Below are positions 6,505 to 12,156 of a DNA stretch of 15,677 nt, piece after piece (the stretch's first letter is position 1; every line of letters begins with the position of its first letter). This DNA comes from DASUAO01 sp046484625 (GTDB lineage: Bacteria; Actinomycetota; Acidimicrobiia; IMCC26256; PALSA-555). The position numbers and the translations under genes are program-made. Location of the stretch: NCBI GenBank assembly GCA_046484625.1, contig JAWOIO010000239.1, positions 1 through 15,677 of the forward strand, written 5' to 3'. The notes under the pieces were generated by a model. It worked only from the letters and a program-made list of their open reading frames with translations. It did no database searches and had not been told where the DNA came from.

Positions 6505-7305
6505 ATGCCCACGCTCGCGCTGCTCGGCGGCGGCCGCATGGGGGAGTCCCTGCTCGGCGGGTTGCTCGATGCCGGCTGGGAGCCCGAGCACCTCGCCGTG
6601 GCCGAGGTGGACCCGGACCGGCGGCGGGTGCTCGAAGAGCGGTTCCCGGGTGTGCGGATCGCCCCGAGTCCCGCGTGGGCAGTCTCCGACGCCGATGTCG
6701 TGGTACTGGCGGTCAAGCCCGCGGTCGCGGTCGAAGCGCTCGCGCAGTGCCTCCCCAGCCTCGGGACCGACGCGCTCGTCATCTCGATCGCAGCCGGGGT
6801 CCGGTTGGCGACGCTCGACGCCGCGGTGGCCGGCCGGCCCGTGGTCCGGGCCATGCCCAACACGCCCGCGCTCGTTCGCCGCGCGGCGACGGCGATCTCG
6901 GCCGGTGCGCATGCCTCCGACTCGCATCTGGCCGAGGCCGAACGCGTGCTGGGTGCGGTCGGGATCGTCGTGCGCGTGCCCGAGTCCCAGATGGACGCGG
7001 TGACCGCGCTCTCGGGCTCGGGCCCGGCCTATGTGTTCCTGGTCGCGGAGGCGCTCATCGATGCGGGCGTGCTCGCGGGCCTTCCCCGTGCCGTCGCCGA
7101 CCAGCTCACCCGGGAGACGCTGCTCGGCGCCGCGATGCTGCTGGCCGAAGGGGAGTCGCCCGAGGCCCTGCGGGCCGCGGTCACGTCCCCCGGCGGCACG
7201 ACCGCCGCCGGGCTCCACGTGCTCGAGTCACGGGGGACGCGTGCGGCGGTCCTCGACGCGGTCCGGGCGGCGGCCGCCCGGTCGATCGAGCTGGGCGACG
7301 CGTGA
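6505..7305 (+). CDS. proC: Pyrroline-5-carboxylate reductase
   Basis: A 266-aa cytoplasmic enzyme that makes the last step of proline synthesis, reducing pyrroline-5-carboxylate with NAD(P)H. The Rossmann loop is LLGGGRMGESLLGG at 6-19, followed by VVVLAVKP at 65-72 and MPNTP at 117-121. The dimerisation and active-site region has TALSGSGPAYVF at 167-178 and VTSPGGTTAAGL at 226-237, both family signatures. Length is normal and nothing is missing. The downstream putative phosphatase could even begin at a GTG overlapping the proC stop (7302), so the two are almost certainly co-transcribed. Confidence 0.95.
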   Translation: MPTLALLGGGRMGESLLGGLLDAGWEPEHLAVAEVDPDRRRVLEERFPGVRIAPSPAWAVSDADVVVLAVKPAVAVEALAQCLPSLGTDALVISIAAGVRLATLDAAVAGRPVVRAMPNTPALVRRAATAISAGAHASDSHLAEAERVLGAVGIVVRVPESQMDAVTALSGSGPAYVFLVAEALIDAGVLAGLPRAVADQLTRETLLGAAMLLAEGESPEALRAAVTSPGGTTAAGLHVLESRGTRAAVLDAVRAAAARSIELGDA

Positions 7306-7385
7306 CCCGCCGGCCGCGTCGGGGGCGGCCTCCTCGGCTCGATCCGCCCACCCCACCACGACGGCTCGCCGCCGCCGGACCGCGG

Positions 7386-8333
7386 GTGACAAGTGCCCGC
7401 CGCACCGTCGTCGCTGCCCACCTCGCCGGGGTGCCGTCGTCGTCGGGGCGCGCCGAGCTGGAAGCATTGGTGGCCGGCGTGGTGGCCGGGCGCCCGGAGG
7501 CGACCCTGGGCCTCGACTTCGGGGGCCTCGACTTCGGGGGCCTCGACTTCGCCGGTCCCGACCGACCCACGCGCGACGAGGTGTGGTCCGCGCTGGCCGA
7601 GGGCTGGGGCTACGACCCGACGAAGCGGACGGTCACGATCGCCGTGGAGCGAACCCTGGCCGCCGCGGGGATCGCAGCCGACGCACTCTCCGACGTCTGC
7701 CGGACCGGCGGGTCGGTCGCGTTGGCCACCGGCCGACCGGCATCGATGCTCGGGTGCTACCAAGCGCTGGCCCGGCTCCTGGGAGCCGCCGGGGCCACTG
7801 TCCTGCGCTCGAATGCCCCGGCGAACCGAGCCGCGACCGGCGTGGCCGGCTCCGCACCCTCGATCTGGTGGGTCGACGGAGTCGCGGTGGTGACCGATGG
7901 CCGCTCACTCCGGGCCGACGACGGGATCAGGCTCATGGACGACCGGAGCGGGCTCGCGGATGACTGGCTCTTCGGGGTGGGGCGTCCCGATCTCGTGGTC
8001 GCCGACCGGGGGTTCGCGGCCGCGGCCGTGGCGGCGGGGCACCGGACGATCGCCCCGGCCGACGTCGACGCCGTCGCCCTGGCGGTCGTGGCCCGCCGGG
8101 GCGCCCCGGTGACCACCATCCCCCTCGACTGCAGGCGCCCGCCGGAGGCATACGCCCCCCTCGTCACGCTGCTCACGGCCCGGCTGACCGGGCTCGAGGC
8201 CGACCCGAACGCCGACCCCGACCCCGGCGACGCCGGGGGACGCTCCAACGGTGCCGGAGCCGGACGCACGCCACACTCGACAACTCCTTCCCCGGGGGCC
8301 TACGCTGCCCCCGAGAGCGGGGGAGAGGGGTGA
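7386..8333 (+). CDS. Putative phosphatase-like protein of the proC neighbourhood
   Basis: About 315 aa from GTG 7386. It resembles an actinobacterial protein, usually annotated only as a phosphatase, found beside the small excisionase-type HTH gene. Similar parts are LATGRPASMLGCYQALARLL (nucleotide-like turn), WWVDGVAVVTDGRSLRADDG, RPDLVVADRGFA and IPLDCRRPPEAYAPLVTLL. No classical HAD DxDx motif is obvious, so the reaction is unproved. An in-frame triplication, GLDFG-GLDFG-GLDFA, lies at residues 42-56. The last ~50 residues are low-complexity and overlap the next promoter. A GTG at 7302 would add 28 basic, proline-rich residues, but these codons have poor third-position bias, so I prefer 7386. 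Confidence 0.6.
   Translation: MTSARRTVVAAHLAGVPSSSGRAELEALVAGVVAGRPEATLGLDFGGLDFGGLDFAGPDRPTRDEVWSALAEGWGYDPTKRTVTIAVERTLAAAGIAADALSDVCRTGGSVALATGRPASMLGCYQALARLLGAAGATVLRSNAPANRAATGVAGSAPSIWWVDGVAVVTDGRSLRADDGIRLMDDRSGLADDWLFGVGRPDLVVADRGFAAAAVAAGHRTIAPADVDAVALAVVARRGAPVTTIPLDCRRPPEAYAPLVTLLTARLTGLEADPNADPDPGDAGGRSNGAGAGRTPHSTTPSPGAYAAPESGGEG
7509..7553 (+). repeat. In-frame 15-bp tandem triplication inside the phosphatase-like gene
   Basis: Three consecutive copies of GGCCTCGACTTCGGG (the third ends GCC) encode GLDFG-GLDFG-GLDFA. The copies are identical at the DNA level, which points to recent slippage or duplication rather than old protein repetition. Confidence 0.9.
8301..8306 (+). promoter_or_regulatory. 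-10 box (TACGCT) and leader of the excisionase-type HTH gene
   Basis: TACGCT lies 23 bp before the GTG at 8330, inside the low-complexity end of the preceding gene. The short leader would carry a purine-rich ribosome site (GGGGGAGAGGGG, just before the start). Unlike the other genes here, this one would have an SD-led transcript of its own. Confidence 0.35.
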
Positions 8334-8533
8334 GCCGCGTGGCGCAGTCCTTTGCGGAGGCGCGTTTCCTGACAGTGCAGGAAGTCGCCGACATGCTGCG
8401 AGTGTCATCGATGACCGTGTACCGGTTGATCAAGGCGGGCGAGCTGGCGGCAGTGCGCGTCGGCAGGTCGTTCCGGGTCCGGGACACCGACGTCGACGCG
8501 TACCTCGCGTCCCGGTTCACCCAGGCCGGTTGA
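8330..8533 (+). CDS. Small MerR/excisionase-type HTH DNA-binding protein (Rv0500A-like)
   Basis: A 67-aa protein that is essentially one winged helix-turn-helix: FLTVQEVADMLRVSSMTVYR at 13-32, LIKAGELAAVRVGRSFRVRD at 33-52 and VDAYLASRF. The SMTVYRLIKAGELAAVRVGR segment is nearly the one I remember in Rv0500A of M. tuberculosis, which also lies just after proC. Proteins of this type bind DNA much like BldC. The GTG start overlaps the preceding stop by four bases (GTGA). Many Actinobacteria have a tiny basic bS22-type ribosomal peptide just downstream; it is absent here, where a terminator hairpin follows at once. Confidence 0.88.
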   Translation: MSRVAQSFAEARFLTVQEVADMLRVSSMTVYRLIKAGELAAVRVGRSFRVRDTDVDAYLASRFTQAG

Positions 8534-8560
8534 GCGACGGCCCGTTCGGGCCGTCGCTCA
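8531..8560 (+). terminator. Strong perfect hairpin closing the proC operon
   Basis: A perfect inverted repeat with arms GAGCGACGGCCCG and CGGGCCGTCGCTC around a TT centre, extended by the outer T/A pair. It begins in the stop codon of the HTH gene and ends 10 bp before the next -10 box. There is no U-tract, as is common for actinobacterial terminators. It could also act as a dyad operator for the next promoter. Confidence 0.7.
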
Positions 8561-8569
8561 TGCGACCCC

Positions 8570-8575
8570 TAGCCT
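8570..8575 (+). promoter_or_regulatory. -10 box (TAGCCT) of the DUF62 gene
   Basis: TAGCCT ends 7 bp before the GTG at 8583 (a second in-frame GTG is at 8580). It predicts a leaderless transcript and separates this unit from the proC operon. Confidence 0.5.
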
Positions 8576-8582
8576 CGATGTG

Positions 8583-9440
8583 GTGAGCTCTGCTGAGCGT
8601 CGACCGGTCGCGTTCCTCTCCGACTACGGGCTCGTCGACGAGTTCGTCGGGGTGTGCAAGGGCGTCATGCTCGGCATCGCCCCCGACCTGCGGATCCTCG
8701 ACATCACCCACGACCTCCCGGCGCACGACGTGCGCGCGGGGGCGCTGGCGCTGGTGCGGGCGGTCCAGTACCTGCCGGAGCGATCGGTGGTCCTCGCGGT
8801 GGTCGACCCCGGCGTGGGCACCGACCGGCGCATGATCGCCGTGGAGTGCGCGGGCGGCACCATGGTGGGACCCGACAACGGGCTCCTCGCCCCGGCGGTC
8901 GCCATGCTCGGAGGAGCCTCGGCGGTCGTCTCGCTCGACCGGGACGAGTACCGACTCCCCGCGCCGGGCCCCACGTTCGCAGGTCGTGACGTCATGGCAC
9001 CGGCGACCGCCTACCTCGCGTCGGGGACCGGCCTCGGCGAGCTCGGGACCGCCGTCGACCCGGCTGGCCTGGTCCCCGGGTTGCTGGCGCTCCCGAACGC
9101 CACCGACACCGGGACGCTCGAGTGCGAGGTGTGGTGGGTGGACCGGTTCGGCAACGCCCAGCTCAACGTGGGTCCCGACGAGCTCGTCCAGCTCGGTGGC
9201 GCGGTCGGCGGGCTCGTGGAGGTGGTGGCCGGCGATCGGGCCAAGTCGGCCCGATGGGTGCAGACGTTCGCCGACGCCAAGCCCGGAGAGCTGGTGGTGA
9301 TGGTGGACTCCTATGGGCTCTGCGCCCTCGTCCTCGACCGCGCGTCGGCCGCCGAGGAGTTCACGCTCCGCGCGGGGTCGGCGGTGACCGTGACGCTGCC
9401 AGGCTCCGTGTCCCCCGTCGATCCGGTGCCGGGCGGCTGA
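8583..9440 (+). CDS. SAM hydrolase / SAM hydroxide adenosyltransferase (DUF62) family protein
   Basis: A 285-aa protein of the fluorinase-like family; typical members hydrolyse S-adenosylmethionine to adenosine and methionine. The N-terminal substrate loop is FLSDYGLVDEFVGVCKGVML at 11-30, then ILDITHDLPAHD at 38-49, VVDPGVGTDRR at 73-83 and GPDNGLLAP at 96-104. The C-terminal domain contains WWVDRFGNAQLNV and DSYGLCALV. The family's Asp-Arg-His water-activating set would be D75, R82 and the position usually within HGRD; here it reads FAGRD (Ala133), so activity may be altered. A 30-aa membrane peptide follows after 10 bp. It acts in the cytoplasm; no signal is seen. Confidence 0.85.
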   Translation: MSSAERRPVAFLSDYGLVDEFVGVCKGVMLGIAPDLRILDITHDLPAHDVRAGALALVRAVQYLPERSVVLAVVDPGVGTDRRMIAVECAGGTMVGPDNGLLAPAVAMLGGASAVVSLDRDEYRLPAPGPTFAGRDVMAPATAYLASGTGLGELGTAVDPAGLVPGLLALPNATDTGTLECEVWWVDRFGNAQLNVGPDELVQLGGAVGGLVEVVAGDRAKSARWVQTFADAKPGELVVMVDSYGLCALVLDRASAAEEFTLRAGSAVTVTLPGSVSPVDPVPGG

Positions 9441-9450
9441 GGTTCACCCG

Positions 9451-9543
9451 ATGCGGCGCGGAACCACGATCGTGATCGCCACCCTGCTGGTGCTGATCCT
9501 GAGCGCTGCCTTCGCCCAGTTCGTCCTGCGGCTCGGGCCGTAG
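9451..9543 (+). CDS. 30-aa single-span membrane peptide
   Basis: The ATG at 9451 opens 30 codons ending at TAG 9541-9543. The peptide starts MRRGTTIVIATLLVLILSAA and continues with a short polar end, FAQFVLRLGP: positive residues, then one hydrophobic helix of about 17 residues. A TGAGG overlapping the preceding stop lies eight bases before the ATG, so translation is probably coupled to the DUF62 gene. Third positions are mostly G/C. It is too short for a family assignment; function unknown. Confidence 0.6.
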   Translation: MRRGTTIVIATLLVLILSAAFAQFVLRLGP

Positions 9544-9550
9544 TCGCGCG

Positions 9551-9567
9551 CGGGGCCAGCGGCCCCG
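9551..9567 (+). terminator. Short GC-rich hairpin after the small membrane peptide gene
   Basis: CGGGGCC-AGC-GGCCCCG is a perfect 7-bp stem with a 3-nt loop, eight bases after the stop codon. There is no U-tract. It probably ends the DUF62 transcript. Confidence 0.5.
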
Positions 9568-9570
9568 AGC

Positions 9571-9615
9571 GCCCACCCTCCGCAAGCCCACCCTCCGCAA
9601 GCCCACCTTCCGTGA
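9571..9615. repeat. 15-bp tandem repeat, three copies
   Basis: Two identical copies of GCCCACCCTCCGCAA are followed by a third, diverged copy (GCCCACCTTCCGTGA). It is non-coding, between a terminator-like hairpin and the AT-rich promoter-like segment that precedes the structured region. Confidence 0.85.
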
Positions 9616-9640
9616 CCGACCCGGCGGGCGGCCCGGGCAG

Positions 9641-9673
9641 TTGCGCAAGAAATATCACTCTCCGTGGCATAAT
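9641..9673 (+). promoter_or_regulatory. AT-rich promoter-like segment before the structured region
   Basis: A short AT-rich island stands out in a very GC-rich stretch. TGGCATAAT gives a -10 (CATAAT at 9668-9673) with an extended TGn element. The palindrome TTGCGCAA at 9641-9648 lies upstream, but the 21-bp spacing to TTGCGC is long for a -35. Transcription would start near 9680, just before the inverted repeats. Confidence 0.4.
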
Positions 9674-9711
9674 TGCTCAAGGTTCGCCACCGTAGGGACG
9701 ATGCGGGGGAT

Positions 9712-9813
9712 GGACCCGGCTCGCGGGTGTGGGTGAACGTGACATCGCCGGGGACACCGGCGATGACACCGGCCTCCCAGCCCGCCCCAAGGCCCACACC
9801 CGCGGTCGGGTCC
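9712..9813 (+). ncRNA. Candidate structured RNA with nested stems (unidentified)
   Basis: A long-range stem pairs GGACCCG (9712-9718) with CGGGTCC (9807-9813). After a 3/2-nt internal loop, CGCGGGTGTGGG (9722-9733) pairs with CCCACACCCGCG (9793-9804): 19 base pairs in all. Inside it is a perfect 9-bp hairpin, CATCGCCGG-GGACA-CCGGCGATG (9743-9765), and a C-rich single-stranded part. GGCCT (about 9771) can alternatively pair with AGGCC (9790-9794), which would compete with the outer stem, so a switch is conceivable. No open frame here has good codon bias. I could not match it to GEMM, ydaO, cobalamin, 6C or SRP RNA patterns. It may be a small RNA or a leader of the acyl-CoA ligase gene. Confidence 0.45.
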
Positions 9814-9824
9814 ACTTGCCTCCA

Positions 9825-9852
9825 CCGGGCGCTCCCGGGTGCTCTCGCCCGG
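9825..9852 (+). repeat. Hairpin between the structured region and the ligase promoter
   Basis: CCGGGCG (9825-9831) pairs with CGCCCGG (9846-9852) around a 14-nt loop. It could be the terminator of the candidate RNA or its last stem; the ligase -10 box begins 25 bp further on. Confidence 0.45.
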
Positions 9853-9877
9853 CGGCGGTGCCCGAGAACCGACGGCC

Positions 9878-9883
9878 TACCAT
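9878..9883 (+). promoter_or_regulatory. -10 box (TACCAT) of the acyl-CoA ligase gene
   Basis: TACCAT ends 8 bp before the GTG at 9892, again implying a leaderless transcript. If so, the ligase mRNA need not include the structured region upstream. Confidence 0.45.
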
Positions 9884-9891
9884 GCGGCCCG

Positions 9892-11394
9892 GTGAACCTC
9901 CTGGAGATGCTGCTCGGTTCGGGTGCCCCCGACGCGGTCGCGCTGGTCGGCCCGACCGGAGCCGTCTCCTACCGCGCGCTCACCGCGCGGGTCGCCGGGC
10001 TCGCCCGCACCCTCACGGCCGCAGGGATCCTCCCCGGGGACCGGCTCGGGCTCTCGAGCGGCAACGACGACGCGTTCGTCGTCGGGTATCTGGCGACCCT
10101 CCAGGTCGGCGCGATCGCGGTCCCGCTCAACCCCATGGCACCGACGCGAGAGCTGACCCGTGAACTCGACGCGATCGAGCCGCGCCTCGTCCTCGGCGCC
10201 GGGGCCTCCGCCGAGGCGATCGCAGCCGCCGGCCGCGAGGTGCTGCGCCTCGACCAGCTGATCGACGCGACCGACGGATCGGGCGAGCCCGGTCCGAATG
10301 CCGCCGGACCGATCGCCGCCCGCGCCACCGACGATCCCGCGGTGATGCTCTTCACCTCGGGGACGGCCGGAGCGCCCAAGGCCGCCGTCCTCACCCACGG
10401 GAACCTCGCCGCGAACATCACCCAGGTGCTCGACCACCCGGGCCTGGCCATTCGACCCGACGACGTCGTGCTCGGCGTGCTGCCGTTCCACCACATCTTC
10501 GGCCTCAACGTCGTGCTCGGCGTGACGCTGGCCGCGGGCGGCTCGGTCGTCCTCGAGGACCACTTCGATGCGTCGAGCACCGCGGCGCTCGTCGCCACCC
10601 ACGCGGTCACCGTCATCGCCGGGGTCCCGGCGATGTACGACCAGTGGCTCGTGCTCGACCCGCCATTGCCGGACACGACGTTCGCGTCGGTCCGGCTCGC
10701 GGTCTCCGGTGCGGCACCGCTCCCCGACCGCGTCGCGGAGGGGTTCCGGTCGCGCTTCGGGATCGTGCTCCACCAGGGGTACGGCCTCACCGAGGCCGCG
10801 CCGATCGTGACGACGACCGCGCTGACCCCCGAACCGGTACCGGGCTCGATCGGGCCGCCCCTGCCCGGCGTCGAGGTCCGGCTCGTGGGCGAGGACGGCA
10901 CCGACGTGCTGGTCGGGGATCCCGGCGAGATCTGGGTCCGGGGACCGAACGTGTTCGCGGGGTACTGGAACGACGAGGAGGCCTCGGGCCGGGCCCTGAC
11001 CGAGGACGGCTGGCTCCGCACGGGTGACGTGGCGGTCTTCACCGACGACCAGGAGCTCTTCATCGTCGACCGGGCCAAGGACCTCGTGATCGTGTCGGGC
11101 TTCAACGTCTTCCCGGCCGAGGTCGAGGAGGTGTTGCTCGCGTATCCGGACGTCGCCGACGCCGCCGTGGTGGGTGAGGAGCACCCGCGGACGGGGGAGG
11201 CGGTCGCCGCCTACGTCGTCGCCCGGGCCGGCGCCACGCTCGACATCGCCGCGCTGGGCGAGTGGTGCGCCGACGCGCTCGCCCGCTACAAGTGCCCGGG
11301 CCGCTACGAGGTGGTCGACGAGCTCCCGAGATCGTCGACCGGGAAGCTGCTGCGTCGAGAGCTGCGGCCCTCGGCGACCACGAACCCCGCGTAG
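9892..11394 (+). CDS. AMP-dependent acyl-CoA synthetase/ligase (FadD-like)
   Basis: A 500-aa enzyme of the adenylate-forming superfamily; it would activate a carboxylic acid to acyl-AMP and then acyl-CoA. Core motifs: the phosphate loop FTSGTAGAPKAAVLTHGN at 154-171, HQGYGLTEAAP at 294-304, WLRTGDV at 374-380, the hinge segment VDRAKDLVIVSGFNVFPAEV at 392-411 and the C-terminal catalytic lysine in SSTGK (K485). Length and order are normal for medium- or long-chain ligases; the substrate cannot be read. The GTG start is set by the -10 box and by the first conserved residues. The last 30 codons overlap the convergent membrane-protein gene, including the codon for K485. Confidence 0.92.
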   Translation: MNLLEMLLGSGAPDAVALVGPTGAVSYRALTARVAGLARTLTAAGILPGDRLGLSSGNDDAFVVGYLATLQVGAIAVPLNPMAPTRELTRELDAIEPRLVLGAGASAEAIAAAGREVLRLDQLIDATDGSGEPGPNAAGPIAARATDDPAVMLFTSGTAGAPKAAVLTHGNLAANITQVLDHPGLAIRPDDVVLGVLPFHHIFGLNVVLGVTLAAGGSVVLEDHFDASSTAALVATHAVTVIAGVPAMYDQWLVLDPPLPDTTFASVRLAVSGAAPLPDRVAEGFRSRFGIVLHQGYGLTEAAPIVTTTALTPEPVPGSIGPPLPGVEVRLVGEDGTDVLVGDPGEIWVRGPNVFAGYWNDEEASGRALTEDGWLRTGDVAVFTDDQELFIVDRAKDLVIVSGFNVFPAEVEEVLLAYPDVADAAVVGEEHPRTGEAVAAYVVARAGATLDIAALGEWCADALARYKCPGRYEVVDELPRSSTGKLLRRELRPSATTNPA

Positions 11395-12029
11395 ATCACC
11401 CCGATCCCGACCACGAGGCTGAGGCTGAACGCCTCGTCGTGGCCCACGATCCCTTGCACGAGCCCCCCGCTCGACAGGACGAGGGTCCCCAGCGCGATCA
11501 GCAGGTTGGCGACCGCCATCCGGGTCCGGTCGGTGGCCTCGCGGTCGCGCGCGTAGCGGATCCCGGACCACAGGGCCCCGGCCACGATCACGGTCGCGCC
11601 GACGCCGCTGCCGACGGCCGCGAGGATCCTCGGCAGCGCCCCGAACACGTCCTTGCCCACCGGGATCTCGGTGCCGCCGACATCGGCCATGGGTGCGCTC
11701 ACCAGGACACCGACGGCGAGGCCGCTGAACCCGACGAGGAACCATCGCACCCGGCGCGCGGCGTCGGGCCCCGCGAGCAGGGCGACGGTGCCGAGGGCCA
11801 GCCACGGGACGTTCAGCACCGCGCCCAGGAGGTAGAACGCCCGGAAGGTCCCGCGATCCCACCCCGTCGACACGCCGATCGCGAGCGCCGCCGACGCCAG
11901 GGCGAACATCGCGAGGGCCACCGTCCAGGCCCAGAGATGTGGGCTCCGCCGCTGGGTGGCTCGCACGAGGGTCGCTTCGGCGAACAGCGAGGCCAACGCC
12001 GTCGCGAGGAAGGCGAGTCCGGCGACCAC
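11304..12029 (-). CDS. Seven-helix integral membrane protein, divergent from rex
   Basis: A 241-aa protein from the GTG at 12029-12027. Hydrophobic segments lie at about 2-17, 33-52, 65-87, 96-113, 133-156, 171-195 and 201-219. The loop WDRGTFRAFYLLGAVLNVPW and a mildly basic C-terminal tail follow the pattern of an inner-membrane protein of unknown function; there are no transporter or enzyme motifs I recognise. The start was chosen because TACGCT ends 7 bp upstream and a -35 TTCACA sits 17 bp further; the frame stays open upstream to 12188 but this would run through the promoter. A Rex-type operator covers the -35. Its last 30 codons run antisense to the end of the acyl-CoA ligase gene. Confidence 0.75.
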   Translation of the reverse strand: MVAGLAFLATALASLFAEATLVRATQRRSPHLWAWTVALAMFALASAALAIGVSTGWDRGTFRAFYLLGAVLNVPWLALGTVALLAGPDAARRVRWFLVGFSGLAVGVLVSAPMADVGGTEIPVGKDVFGALPRILAAVGSGVGATVIVAGALWSGIRYARDREATDRTRMAVANLLIALGTLVLSSGGLVQGIVGHDEAFSLSLVVGIGVIYAGFVVAEGRSSRRSSFPVDDLGSSSTTS

Positions 12030-12036
12030 GAACCCG

Positions 12037-12065
12037 AGCGTACGGGAGGTCCGACCCCTTGTGAA
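12037..12065 (-). promoter_or_regulatory. Promoter of the membrane-protein gene (TTCACA, 17 bp, TACGCT)
   Basis: On the minus strand, TTCACA (12065-12060, five of six matches to TTGACA) is 17 bp from TACGCT (12042-12037), which ends 7 bp before the GTG start. This is the best-formed -35/-10 pair in the window. The -35 lies within the Rex-type site. Confidence 0.6.
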
Positions 12066-12076
12066 CAATTGCACGA
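12059..12076. promoter_or_regulatory. Rex-type operator between rex and the membrane-protein gene
   Basis: TTGTGAA-CAAT-TGCACGA compared with the Rex consensus TTGTGAA-N4-TTCACAA: the left half matches 7 of 7, the right half 5 of 7. It lies just upstream of the rex -10 box and covers the -35 of the divergent gene. In Streptomyces, Rex represses its own rex-hemACD operon when NADH is low, so autoregulation is expected. Two mismatches leave affinity open. Confidence 0.65.
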
Positions 12077-12083
12077 GCGGCGG

Positions 12084-12089
12084 TAGCAT
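12084..12089 (+). promoter_or_regulatory. -10 box (TAGCAT) of the rex-hem operon
   Basis: TAGCAT is 7 bp downstream of the Rex-type site. TTGTGA at 12059 would be a -35 at a long 19-bp spacing. Transcription would start near 12097, so the ATG at 12088 would not be in the mRNA, and a leader of about 60 nt with AGGGAG at 12144-12149 would precede the gene. Confidence 0.45.
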
Positions 12090-12156
12090 GGGCCCGAGAC
12101 CCGGATCTCGGGACCAGAAGCGCACCGTCGACCGCCGCTGCACAGGGAGTCCTCCC

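Noticed and set aside
9660..9813. Known riboswitch (c-di-GMP GEMM, c-di-AMP ydaO, cobalamin) or 6C/SRP RNA
   Set aside because: Some short strings such as GGGACG and GGGTGAA recall these classes, but the conserved cores are not in the right order. I keep it as unidentified.
6264..9891. tRNA genes in the intergenic spacers
   Set aside because: GGTTCGCC near 9681 resembles a T-loop, but no acceptor or anticodon arm can be folded around it, and no other candidate was seen.
12088..12156. rex starting at ATG 12088
   Set aside because: Possible, but the codon overlaps the likely -10 box, has no ribosome site, and the extra codons have weak third-position bias.
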